The notes under the pieces are model-generated. The model was not told the origin of the DNA, did no database searches, and saw only the letters and a list, made by a program, of their open reading frames with translations. The translations under genes and the position numbers were made by a program. Shown here one piece after another: positions 1 through 10,660 of a stretch of DNA of 64,000 bases (its first letter is position 1; each line of letters begins with the position of its first letter). The stretch is from Anabas testudineus (taxonomy: Eukaryota; Chordata; Actinopteri; Anabantiformes; Anabantidae). The stretch is taken from positions 20,021,095-20,085,094 of the forward strand of contig NC_046616.1 of NCBI RefSeq assembly GCF_900324465.2. The letters run 5' to 3'.

Positions 1-1076
1 CTAAGCAGCAGCCAGTCAGGCCTCCTGAAATGTGGAAGCCTGTCCTACACCCCAGCACTCCACTGCGGACCACCAGGAAGACACCAACCCAAACAAAACC
101 AAAGCAGGAGAGTGTCCAGCTGGACTTGGAGCACTTGACTAACCTCATCAGTGGTGTGAATGATGGACCACAGTCCAATGCAGCTATAGGCTCAGAGAAC
201 AGTAAAGTTCCCAACTGTGCTTCCCCCGCATGTAGCTCTCCTCGCCCCACACCCGCAGGGCCACAGCAGCAGAAGAAGGAGAGGCCACCGCCACCTCCCC
301 GTCCCGACTGGTCCAGTCCATCTAAGGTGAGACTAAAAGCTTGTGGACCTGCCAGGACAGAGAGCTCAGGCTCTCCTGGGGCTCCTGTTGCTGGGACAGT
401 ACGCAGAGTGGACGTCATGCCCCAGGCCAGCCCAGCGAGGACACCCTGTAAACCACCTGCGTTCATCCGGCAGCCCCTTCAGCCCACACCTTTACATTTT
501 CAGTTTCCGCCCCAAACAACTGGTTCACAACTGCGTCTTTTCCAACCCAGAACAACAACAGCTTCCTCTCCTCTGAAACCTGTTGTTGCTCCATCTAAGC
601 CCGACAACACTCCCTCCTCTACAGCTGGAGCCCCTGACTCTGCTCCACCTCTTCCCGGCCTCCCTGTTTTCCCTCCTCCCTCTCCTGCAGTCACCCGTTT
701 GTCTTCTTCCAGCTCCAGGAAACGCCCGTCTCTGACCCGATCTAAATCAGACATGAGTGACCGGTTCTCCAGAGCCGGGACAGAGCTAGAGCGCTTCTTC
801 AACCTGTGTGGTTTGGACCCTGCGGACCTGCAGGAGTTGACTGGATCTAGTTCTGACATTGTGTCTGTTGCCCGTTTTCGCAGCGTGAGCGCTCCAGGGT
901 CTGAGTGTGCGGGCTCTGGTAAAGAAGATGAAGACAATGATGAGGGGGAAGCTGGCAACTGTGCAGACCGTGTTCCCTATGGTGTGTCGGTCATTGAGAG
1001 AAATGCGAGAGTGATCAAATGGCTGTACGGCCTCTGTCAGGCCAAGAACTCTGTAGCCAAGAGCACCAATTTATAG
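1..1076 (+). CDS. fam110a: FAM110-family protein, 3' part of the gene (likely FAM110A)
   Basis: The reading frame is open from the first base of the window to a TAG at 1074-1076. The ATG at 30 is probably internal: the codons before it read KQQPVRPPE, resembling the conserved KQEPV stretch after the N-terminal domain of FAM110 proteins, so roughly the first 90-100 residues lie outside. The visible 357 residues contain a long Pro/Ser-rich disordered middle and then the conserved FAM110 C-terminal block: RSKSDMSDRFSRAG, ELERFFNLCGLDP, FRSVSAPGS and VSVIERNARVIKWLYG. FAM110 proteins associate with centrosomes and spindle poles and affect cell-cycle progression (family knowledge). They are typically encoded by one coding exon, as here. 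The choice of FAM110A over B, C or D rests on linkage with FKBP1A and SNPH, which neighbour FAM110A on human 20p13. Family assignment is firm, the paralogue letter less so. Confidence 0.82.
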   Translation, partial: KQQPVRPPEMWKPVLHPSTPLRTTRKTPTQTKPKQESVQLDLEHLTNLISGVNDGPQSNAAIGSENSKVPNCASPACSSPRPTPAGPQQQKKERPPPPPRPDWSSPSKVRLKACGPARTESSGSPGAPVAGTVRRVDVMPQASPARTPCKPPAFIRQPLQPTPLHFQFPPQTTGSQLRLFQPRTTTASSPLKPVVAPSKPDNTPSSTAGAPDSAPPLPGLPVFPPPSPAVTRLSSSSSRKRPSLTRSKSDMSDRFSRAGTELERFFNLCGLDPADLQELTGSSSDIVSVARFRSVSAPGSECAGSGKEDEDNDEGEAGNCADRVPYGVSVIERNARVIKWLYGLCQAKNSVAKSTNL

Positions 1077-3450
1077 GGTGGCGTCACATGGTCTGTAAGC
1101 AAGAATTTCAATACGTCCAAATTGCATAAAAACATGAAGTGATGGGAGCCTCTGATGAAAGTGGCGGTAAATTGAAGTATGTGATGTAATGATGTCTGTA
1201 ATGATCCCCTGTTGTCTGTTCTGATTGGGTTTTGTGTTTTGTTTAGTTTTTTTACTTTCAAACAGAAAACACAATAGAAAATTTGATTTTTTTGCCACTG
1301 AGAAAGAGATGTATTTGTGTTTGTTTGTTTGTTTTTTTTACTTTGAAATAGATTTTGTGAGGCTCAGAATGGGGCTAACTTAATTCATCTAGCTGTCTGG
1401 TGATATAAGTGATAAGCTGTGGTCAGCAAATGACGTTCTGCTGTACATGGACAACATTAAATTGATAAATACAAGCATCCTGGTTTGGAGCTCTCTGTGA
1501 TCTGTGTGATGTGAAGAAAAAGTATGTGATCATTTCTGCGTTAATTTGTCATAGAATCTGATCTTATTTTCATCTAAGTCAAAAGTATTAACAAATATAA
1601 TGTACCTGAAGTAATAACACAAAACAATTCTGGTCTTTCATGTCTTTATTTATGTGAACCCTTTGAATAATGATCTCAAAAAAAGCTGATTGGAGCCAGG
1701 TGTTGTAATAAGAAAATTATTTTAGAGGTGTGGACTAGAGCTACTTCAGCTACTTCAAAAAACACTCTGCCTGAACAATGTGCAGGTCTGATCCACAGCT
1801 ACAGGAAGCACCAGGTCGAGGTTATTGTTGCCAAGGGAGCGTCAGTGTTTTCTTGCCACTGTATTTTAAATGTAACAGTTCACAGGGGTTAAATAGCTGT
1901 AAAACGTTTCTCATTTTGGTGTTGATGACCTGTAGGAGAAAGACTGGTGTTTGCATGAAACTGTCAGCGAGAGGTCAAACAGGATCAACAAGTTAGTGAT
2001 GAGGGAGAGTTTTACTGAAGAGGTCAGCAGTCGATCAGAGCAGTATATCTGACTGGTTACTGATAGAAGTGTGAAGTGTGGCAAAATAAATGGATACTGA
2101 GAAAATCTTAACACTTTTCATGTTCAAGTCAAAGTCAGTCTTGTCCTTTAAACAGCTCCTGAAATGATGCATTTATAAACATGTAGTCGAGTGTGTTGCC
2201 TCCAGCAGGTGGTGCTGGAATTGAGCTTCCAGCTACATGACTGCAAAATCTAACTACCTATCTGAGGTAATAACAGATAATAGGACAAAATCCAAAACAT
2301 ACACTGTGTCTTAGGTTGCAAAGAGGATTATTAGCAAATTACACTGAATGTCTCATCATCAGAGATGTTTTAGAGGGATGTAACTGATGCTCTGAGATCA
2401 AACTCCACATGGACTAAACACAAAGCAGAGCACCAGGCGGAGCATCATCCTTAGGTTCACATCCTGCACACACCTACAGCACAGCAGCCAAAGCCAATGA
2501 AAACGCTGAAGCAAACACAGTAATGAATGCTAAGAGTAGCTTGGTCGTTCAATATTCACTACTACTTGTCAGAGGAGCTTCACTTCAGCCTTCCGCTTCA
2601 AAAAGATAAATATATATTTTCTAAAACTAACAAAGGTCATTGGCATCCCCTGTCCCCTGTCAGAGTTATTTCTAAAGGGACATGCTGCTTCACTAACTGG
2701 TCTAGTTCTCCCAGGTTTGATAAAGGCTGTCTAGACACTGTGGTAGAGACTGATGATGGAGGTCAGCTTGTATCAGCTCAGATGTTTCCCTTGGCTTTTT
2801 TCCACTGTCCCAACTTCTCCTTGACCTTGGGGTCAATTGTCCTAACATCTAGGGAGTTAGCCTTTAACCTCTGAATAATATTGGCAGCTGCAGCCACAGG
2901 AAACATCGAACTGCTTGGAAGTGGTCTTGAAGCCTTTACCATCATCATCTTGGCAAACACTCATTTCTTTACCTCTCATTTTCAGTGTGGTGCACACGAT
3001 GCCAAACAGCACATTAAGGACGTGTCTCGATGTTTGTATTCTTCTGGGGCATGAAAGTGTGTGTGTGTGTGTCTGTGTGTGTTTGAGTCTTTGTGTTTTA
3101 ATGCTTTAATACTTTAACACACATCTTAACTGTGTAGATTAAATCATACCTTTATAAGGCATATTTGAAAAGATTGAACACAATTCAAGCTCTTTTCAAA
3201 GCTTTTGCTTCATTCCCCTGCAAAACAAAGGCATGCAGCTACACAGGACAAAAGAGCTTTTAATGTCAGCGCTTTTAAGGAAGAACTGAGTTTTGTTGTA
3301 TTGAGGAGAAGAGGGATTAACAGTGGGTACGTTACCTCTCTCTCTCAAATCCAAGAGAGTTGTTCAACAAGATTCCAGGATCAGACGACTGCGTGTGCAT
3401 GGAAAGCACTCCTGTTGTCTACAACAGCCAGTGGAGGACGTCTTCAAAGA
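1077..3450 (+). other. 3' flank of FAM110 and upstream region of the MFSD2 gene
   Basis: No coding exon recognised. It begins with the FAM110 3' UTR; candidate polyadenylation signals are ATTAAA at 1456-1461 and AATAAA at 2085-2090. A short imperfect GT run lies near 3056-3085. The open frame at 3205-3564 is not a gene as such; only its last third overlaps, in a different frame, the first MFSD2 exon. Confidence 0.5.
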
Positions 3451-5299
3451 ATGAGTTGTTTTAAGGATTTTACAACTCTAATACAGTCATTCAAGAACAA
3501 GCTTTCAAAGCAGACTGCAGACAGAACCTGCAATGAAGGGGAACATCAGAGGGTACGTTTTTAAAATGAGAAAACGTTTCTTTTCTTTGTCTATATTTCC
3601 ATTCATACGCAAAAACACAAGCTCTGTGTAGATTTAGTGGAAATACTATTAACCTTTTGATAGATTGCCACAAACAAAAGCGCATGAGGTCATAGAGTTT
3701 TATTTACATCGCCTACTGTATGACTGGAGACTGGAGAAGCAGACGTCTTTTCACTTTATTTTCTTGAAACCAAGAAATAACATTGACCATTATGATTTGA
3801 AAGCTGAACTCTAAACGCTCTGCAGTTCACGCTTTCTATGTGAGAGCTAAAGAGAACTGTGAGCAGAGCCAGGTCCAGCTCAGTGGGTGCACTGATGGTG
3901 CAGTGATCACCATTAACAACAAACATTTCCTCTTCTGTCCTGTTCACTCTATTTTCTGATTCTCTCAGGGGTCAAGGGGAATTCCTTTGGCTGGGAAGAT
4001 TTGTTACGCTGTGGGTGTGGTCCCACATCAAATTACCACCGTAGCTCTGGCTGTTTCGCTGCAGATTTTTCTTCTGGATGTTGTGCAGGTAATCGGTGCA
4101 TGGCATAAAGAAATGACCACGGATGATGACTTTCAATAGCTGTACTGATCTGAATTTCAAAATAAGATATCCAACTATTCCACAGATGGAGGCATCCTAT
4201 GTTTCCATGATTTTATTTGTGAGTCACGCTTGGGATGCTGTGACTGACCCTCTGGTTGGATATCTGGTGAGCCGCAGTAAATGGACACCCATCGGCAAAC
4301 TGACTCCATGGTTGGTTGGTGGAGCCATGTTTAACACACTCTTCACCTTAAATTACTGTAAGCCGTGATTCATCCTGTGGGGCTGCGTTCAATAGAGACA
4401 ATCATTGTTTCTTTCACAGGCTGGTTCTTTCCACTCCATTTGGCGTCCTGTCTTATCTGCTGCTGTGGTTTGTGCCACAAGGCTCGATGTCTCAGCCTCT
4501 CAGTGCGCTGTGGTTCCTCACAGCAGCCTGTGTGTTCAAGCTCCTCATGAGTGTAAGTCAGCGTTAACTATTGGAGGCCCACATTTTTGAAATCGAGCAT
4601 CTTGTGCTTTTGCCCCCACTACCGTTTTTTTCCCCCTCAACCTTGTCATATCACCATGGTGATTAAGTTTCATAATATTTTAGTGGCAATGTCACTGCTG
4701 CCATTTTGCTCCAAGCTGCGTCACCATGGCTACTGAATTTCACACCACTCATTTGCTGTCGACTGGCATCATGTTTTTCTGTGTCATGTATTAACAGTGC
4801 TACAACGTCCCCTACCTGTCACTCAACATGTTTCTGGGGGGAGATCAGAGAGACAGAGACTCTGCCACAGCATACAGTAAGACCAACACCATTCACTCAC
4901 ATCCCGGGTCAGACCAAGCTACATGTTGTCTGGGATTTCCCTCGGCTTCATCCGATCTTAGTCCCTGTGTCTGTGTCTCTGCCAAGGAATGACCCTGAAT
5001 ATGTTGGCGATGCTGTTGGCTTCAGCTGTTCAGGGTCAAGTTGTAGCTGTGTTCAACACAGAGAAGCAGCAGGCCTGTCAACTGCTGGGCTGGGCCCACG
5101 AAACAACTCAAAGTACATCTTCACCACAAACTGCATTGCTACAGGAAACGGTAGGCACTGGTCTAATAATGTAAAAAAAAAAAAAAACAGCTCATATTTC
5201 TTTAGCAGCCACAGCGCACTGCTTTAGTATTGTACTCTCAGTCCCAGAGATATCTGGTTACCCTGTAATTTATTGTTCTTTGCTTGGCATTGTTATTGT

Positions 5300-5343
<44 letters not shown>

Positions 5344-8300
5344 ACCACTGCACCGGGCTTTCAAACATCAGATTAGATTAAACATGTCATTCACAGTTAA
5401 TTTAAACTGTAAGTAAGTAAATATATCAGACAACATTAATAAGAAATCTTTACATTTGTAAGAGTAAAGAGAAATATCCCATTAAATTTGAGCAGAGGAC
5501 ACAAGATCACTACAAAGAGAGTTCAAATTACAATAAAGAGAAGCAGGACTACAGTACAGTGAGATCCAAATCACCACAAAGAGACACAACAACCTCAAAG
5601 TGGAGACTAGTGGCGCAACATGACTACAAATCACATGGTGTTTTTGTCTCCCTTTTATTCTGGTGGGGGACCGTTTACATGTCTCTGGCTGTCGCAGAGA
5701 TTGTATCTCACACTTTTTTGTAAGGATCAAACCAACAAGCTATTACATGTTAATCGCTGACTTTTACAGGAGCTGGTGAAGCTGAAAGGATCATCGCCAT
5801 GATGAGTGTTGATAATGATACTATAAAACAATAGTGGAACAATTTAACAGAGCGATCCCAAACAAATATTACTATAAAGCGTGACCTGTTTACCTGCATA
5901 TGTATGTGTCTAGACGTGTGTCTGTGAGAGAAATGCTTCATTTATCTATAAAGGTTTCATTTGTGTTTTTGCCCCCAGCAAAGAGCCTTTCTAACCTCAG
6001 CTCTGGTCATGGGGGCCTTGTTTTTCCTCTCTAGCCTGGTTCTCTTCCTCGGAGTGAAAGAGCAGCAGGGTGAGTCGGGGTAGCGGACAATTGTCAATAT
6101 TCAGATACTTTTACTTGTCATTGTTTAGTTGCTTGGAACAGATGAATCATTAAGATATTTTCCAGTTCAACAATACCATTTACTCGTGGCAGTCAGACAA
6201 TCTGACTCATCTGAAATAGAGGAAATTTGGTTTGGCATGAAAAGTAAGATGAATGTCTTTAATAAATAGTCTATACAAACTCTACCCTTCAAAAAAAGGC
6301 CATTTTAAGAATTCATTGTGTTAATTGTGTGTTTTGGCTTCATTTTTAGCACCTCTATCCTCTGACAACAACATACAACCCTCTTATCTGACCTCACTGA
6401 AGTTGCTAATGGGCCACGTTCCTTACCAGAGGCTGGTGCTTGGCTTTATGTTTAGTGGTCTTGGATTTCAGGTAGAGTTTTGTTTAAACATGATTATCCC
6501 AGTCAAGTATGCATCCTAGATCCTAACTTTTTTTGTACCTATCCTTCTCTGTCTGTGTGATCTCAGATGTCCTTGGGTAATTTTGCCCTTTTTTGCAGTC
6601 ATGCAGCTGGGCTTGGAGCCCACTTCCAGCATCTCCTACTGGTTTTACTGGTAAGATGCAGCTAACCATGACTTTCCGACAGCCTTGTGATGATTTCACA
6701 AAAGGCATGACTAAATGACATGAAACGTATGTATTTCAAATGAAACAGTCTCAATGTTTCCACAGACCTCTGCCTCAATTGCAGTTCCTCTGTGGCAAAT
6801 AGTTCTTCTCAGAATTGGAAAAAAAGCCACAGTTTTCATTGGATTTTCGGTAATCAAAGAAATTGTCTGACTGTTGTAAGAGTACTTTTCCGTACCTTTA
6901 AGCTCCTTCCTACACGTGTGACCTCTTTATGTCTCTCTCAGCTCTACATCCCTGCTGTGATCATAGTTGCCTGTGTTCCCAGTAACCTGCCAGTCTTCAT
7001 AACTATGTGCATTTTGATGGGTTTCAGTGTGGCGACCTTATTCCTGCTACCCTGGTGAGTAAGTCACCAACTAGGACACAGCGTTCTCAGCGCTTTCTAA
7101 GGCTCCTGTCAGATCTTATCAGTATCCAACCTGAATGCAGTGTGCATGACTCATTCACTTCCCCACTACTGTACCTCCACCTGACTGATAAATATTCCAG
7201 CAACAAACTGTTTTGTTGACTGGCCACTTCTCCTCTTTTAAATTCACATGTGGTTTTGACATATGACATCATCTGCTGCAGCCTCTTCATCAACTATGAA
7301 GAGACACAAACAATATGCAAAATGTTTGTGGTTGAAAAGAAAAAAATCCTTTTCATAGCCTTTTTATGTCTCTGCTCAGACATGACTTGTCTCAGAGTCT
7401 GTCCACTGCTACAGGTCTATGCTTCCAGATGTGGTGGATGACTTTGCTGTAAGACACCCCTCCTGCAAGAACCTGGAGCCTGTGTTCTTCTCTTGTTACT
7501 CCTTCTGTAGTAAGCTTGCAGCCGGCCTGTCTGTTGGAATCTCGACCATGACATTACAGTGAGTCAGTCTTCCATCCACTCTTTGTGAGTACATCTGTTG
7601 GTCTGTCACTTTAGATTTTCTTCTTCTTTGCAGGTTTCAGGGCTATAAACCGGGTGCGTGTAACCATGGTGACGGAGTAGTGATGGCTCTGATTGTGCTG
7701 TTCTCACCAGTTTCCATCACACTTCTGCTGATAGGGATGATTTTTTTTCGCTCTTACCCAATTAATGAAAGGCAAAGTTTGCAGCTCCCGGGACAAAAGA
7801 CAACAGTCCAGTAAGTGTCTTTTTGGGCAAATTATTCTTTCGAGTGAAGCCACTAATGGTTCCTGACATATTATGTACACACATTTCCCTCAGGAATTGG
7901 TAGAAACCAAACACAGAGCTGAAAGAGAGTGGATATATGGCTTACATTTGTTGGGTAGACATAAGCAGGCCTCCAATTAGATAGTGTTGCATTACAACTG
8001 CTATATTTGTACACAAGCAACCGTCTGCTGACTAGTTTTCCACAACCACTTGATGTCACTGTTGTGTTTACTTGTTTCTATTCCTACCACATGCCCAAAA
8101 TGTTATTGTGGGTTTACTCACTCACTTATCATCAGCGCTTCTCCTTTCCGCTACAGCTCTGAACCAGTAAGATAGGTTTATCACCCTTAAAGTTATCAAG
8201 GTAACATGTTATACCATAATGCTTAGTACACAAAATACAGTTTAAAGTGTTTAGGAGATATACAGTGCATCCAGTAAGTATTCACAGTGCTTAACTTTCA

Positions 8301-9463
8301 AAAATAGACAATGGGAAAGACGTTTGTTTGCATCCTTAAGCCTTAACTTCTTCTATTATGAATGATGGAGGCCACTGTGCTCATTGGGACCTACAGACAA
8401 TTCCTTGTACTTCATGTCTTGGTTTGTACTCTGACATGCACTCTCAACTGTGGGACCTTATACAGAAAGGTATGTCTTTCAAATCATGTTCAATGAACGG
8501 AATTTTCCACAGGTGGACTCCAGTTGTCAAATCATCACAAGGATGATCAGTGCGAACAGGATACACCAGAGTTCAGTTTTGAGTGTCATGGCAAAGGCAG
8601 GGAATATTTATGTACATGTGATTATTTATTTGTAACAAATTTGCCAAGATTTCAAACAAACTTCTTTCACTTTGTCATCATGGGATATTTTATGTCTTAG
8701 TCTTTATGCTAAGCTAACCAGAATGACCTCACTCTTGAGTACAGTAAGTGGTCAAATGCTAGATAGGTCTCAATCTTATTCGATCACTAGTAGTCAGAAA
8801 CCTTTCTATGTCTGTTTATTGCACCACTTACAGTTGTAAGAAGGAAAGAGCAATCAGAATGTAATTTCTGCCTTTAAGAAGATTTGCCATGCTATATATG
8901 GTTTCTTGACATCAAGAGGTTGTTATCAATATGTAGGAGACTCCCCAGAGATGTGGGATGTCCACTTAAGCATATTAAAATTCTTATTTATCTTAAAAGT
9001 CACTGCCTTACTGTATATATGCTACGTTAGTGCAATTTAAAACAAACAAATTTAACTGATTATATGTTATATTATACACATTTTAATAATTATTCTTGTT
9101 CCTTTTCGTAGCCCAGAAGCAGAAACAACAGAAGCAGATGCAAAAGAAAATGCAGAGCAGTCCCAGCCTGTGACATCAAATTTACATTATAAAACAAAGA
9201 GCAGCACAGTACACAAGGCAAATAAATACTCCAAATACTCAGAGAAGGTACATGCCCCTTTAAATGAATCTGAGAACCTTTCTGGAGAATACAGCCAACC
9301 TGAATTCATCTTCCAGTCCACTGTAAATCCTCAGTGGCACAAGCAGAGACTGAGCCTTCACCAGCACACAGGAGAGGCTCCACCAGGCACAACGTTAGCT
9401 GTCAATGATGTTGGGTCTTTCTCCTGCAGGTCAAATGTGAAATCCAAAGTGTCATGGGTATAG
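3451..9463 (+). CDS. MFSD2A-like sodium-dependent lysolipid transporter (14 exons)
   Basis: Spliced exons: 3451-3552, 3969-4088, 4186-4310, 4420-4552, 4798-4876, 4987-5150, 5979-6069, 6350-6471, 6567-6650, 6766-6849, 6942-7054, 7415-7558, 7634-7810, 9112-9463. All introns are GT-AG, all phases agree, and the product is 629 residues. It is a 12-helix major-facilitator protein of the MFSD2 family, which imports lysophosphatidylcholine or exports sphingosine-1-phosphate. Diagnostic stretches are AGKICYAVG, the TM2 motif AWDAVTDPLVG with both Asp residues used for sodium coupling in MFSD2A, RDSATAYRM, VKEQQ, LRIGKKATVF, and FLLPWSMLPDVVDDF across the 7054/7415 junction. Cysteines in QQACQ and GACNHG could form the extracellular disulfide. 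Sequence is nearer MFSD2A than MFSD2B, whose human form lost the TM2 Asp pair. Unusual: the last exon gives a 117-residue polar tail, making the protein about 90-120 residues longer than human MFSD2A/B. The start ATG in exon 1 is inferred from phase only. Confidence 0.9.
5305..5342. repeat. (TG)n microsatellite in an MFSD2 intron
   Basis: About 19 near-perfect TG units in the 0.8-kb intron between exons 6 and 7 of the MFSD2 gene. Likely length-polymorphic; no other function seen. Confidence 0.9.
5495..5640. repeat. Degenerate minisatellite with ACAAAGAGA-type units
   Basis: Loosely repeated units of about 20 bp built on 'actacaaagaga...' (for example CACTACAAAGAGAG, CACCACAAAGAGACACAAC, ATGACTACAAATCACA). 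Units have diverged and are not in strict register. A related patch lies at about 28310-28530. Confidence 0.5.
8261..8690. mobile_element. Tc1/mariner-type DNA transposon remnant
   Basis: Lies in the last intron (7811-9111) of the MFSD2 gene. It opens with TACAGTGCATCCAGTAAGTA, the characteristic terminal repeat of a very common fish Tc1-like element, and continues with recognisable internal sequence of that family: GAATGATGGAGGCCACTGTG, GGTTTGTACTCTGACATGCA, ACAGGTGGACTCCAGTTGTC, TTTTGAGTGTCATGGCAAAG, ending near ACTTCTTTCACTTTGTCATC. The right terminal repeat is incomplete and the interior is shortened and diverged, so it is an old non-autonomous fossil. Identification is from memory of the family. 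Confidence 0.7.
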
Positions 9464-10660
9464 CAGGACACCACCACAAGTGTTTAAGAGTTCGGGCACA
9501 TGTATGTGAACGATGGGAAATATGCTGATTCCGAGGCACAAGTAACTTTCACTAATATCGCCTATTTTAACATCAACCAACGTGTATATTTTACATGGTT
9601 TAGTAACACACATACTACCTGATAAAAAATATTATGTTAACACGTCTTAAAGTCTTGAGTAGAGAAACGCAGCCTGTGGTCCTTGTGCTAAAGCGGATCA
9701 CCTGTTGGATGTGGTCTTAGAATTGATCTTCTCCGACAGTTTGGACCTCTGTGATCACTTTTGATCTTCATGTTTTGAGCTTGCTGTTTTTCTTGCATGT
9801 TGACGAGGTTATGTTTATGGTCACCGTGTTACACTGCCCTCGTACATTTACTGTGATTAAATGTCTGTGTCTATATGCTGACTTAAATAAATCACTTTAG
9901 CCAGTCGTTCATTGTTACATTCTGACTGCCCCTCCTGGAACATGAACACAGCTTCAGACCAGACACATGTAAGCATTTTCTATGCTAAACCAGATGATCT
10001 TTGTAGAATGAGCAACAATTAGAGTATGTACCTTTTTTATTTTCAGGATAAAGGATTAAAAAAAGTGCAGCACTGTCAGTTTTGATGTGGACACCTGCCT
10101 TCCAGGTGGGGGTACTACAATGTCTCTAAACATTTATTCACAAATAGCAGAAATCAATACTTACAACTAATTGGCACCTAATAATTGGCACCTAAACATC
10201 TGTAACACAGTCATCACAAATGAAAAGAAGCCAGACAAGGTGAGGAACAGGAGTTAAACACCCAGGCTTGGAACAATGTCCCAGGTTGTAGGAAGTGAAC
10301 CCACTTCTTAGATGCTTTAAGCAAAACACAGCGAGTCCCCTGCAGAAGTCAACATGTCTTCCAGCACCTTGACACCATCAGTCAGATGTTGGTCTGAAGA
10401 GCTTCTCGGAGATGTATGACCGCCCCTGGTGACACCTCATGTGCGTTTTTTTTTTTTTTTGTTTTTTTTTGCATTGAAACCATCTTTTTCCTCCATGATC
10501 GTGTTTCCCTTCGTCTCCGCTGAAGTCCCGCTGCGTGCTGCTGCTTGCGGGAGGTGCCGCTCATCCCCGCACTTTTGCGCCAAACCCGCTCGCCGACAGG
10601 CCGCCCCTCCTGCTTCCGCTCGCATTGTTGGGTGGTCGAGAGGACGCAGAGGAGCAGAAA
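9464..10660 (+). promoter_or_regulatory. MFSD2 3' UTR followed by the fkbp1a promoter region
   Basis: The first 430 bp are MFSD2 3' UTR. From about 10490 to 10660 base composition becomes GC-rich with many CpGs, a CpG-island promoter directly before the fkbp1a ATG at 10661. A T-rich tract lies at 10446-10470. No TATA box is evident. No further gene seen. Confidence 0.5.
9886..9891 (+). terminator. Polyadenylation signal of the MFSD2 gene
   Basis: AATAAA 423 bp after the stop codon at 9463, the first perfect hexamer in the 3' flank; it gives a 3' UTR of roughly 440 bp. Confidence 0.6.

Noticed and set aside
500-958. 152-codon minus-strand open frame in FAM110
   Set aside because: Mirror of the Pro/Ser-rich FAM110 frame, low complexity, no homology.
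3451-9463. Naming the transporter mfsd2b from its position beside an FKBP1 gene
   Set aside because: The adjacent gene is FKBP1A type, and the protein keeps the TM2 Asp pair and other residues closer to MFSD2A.
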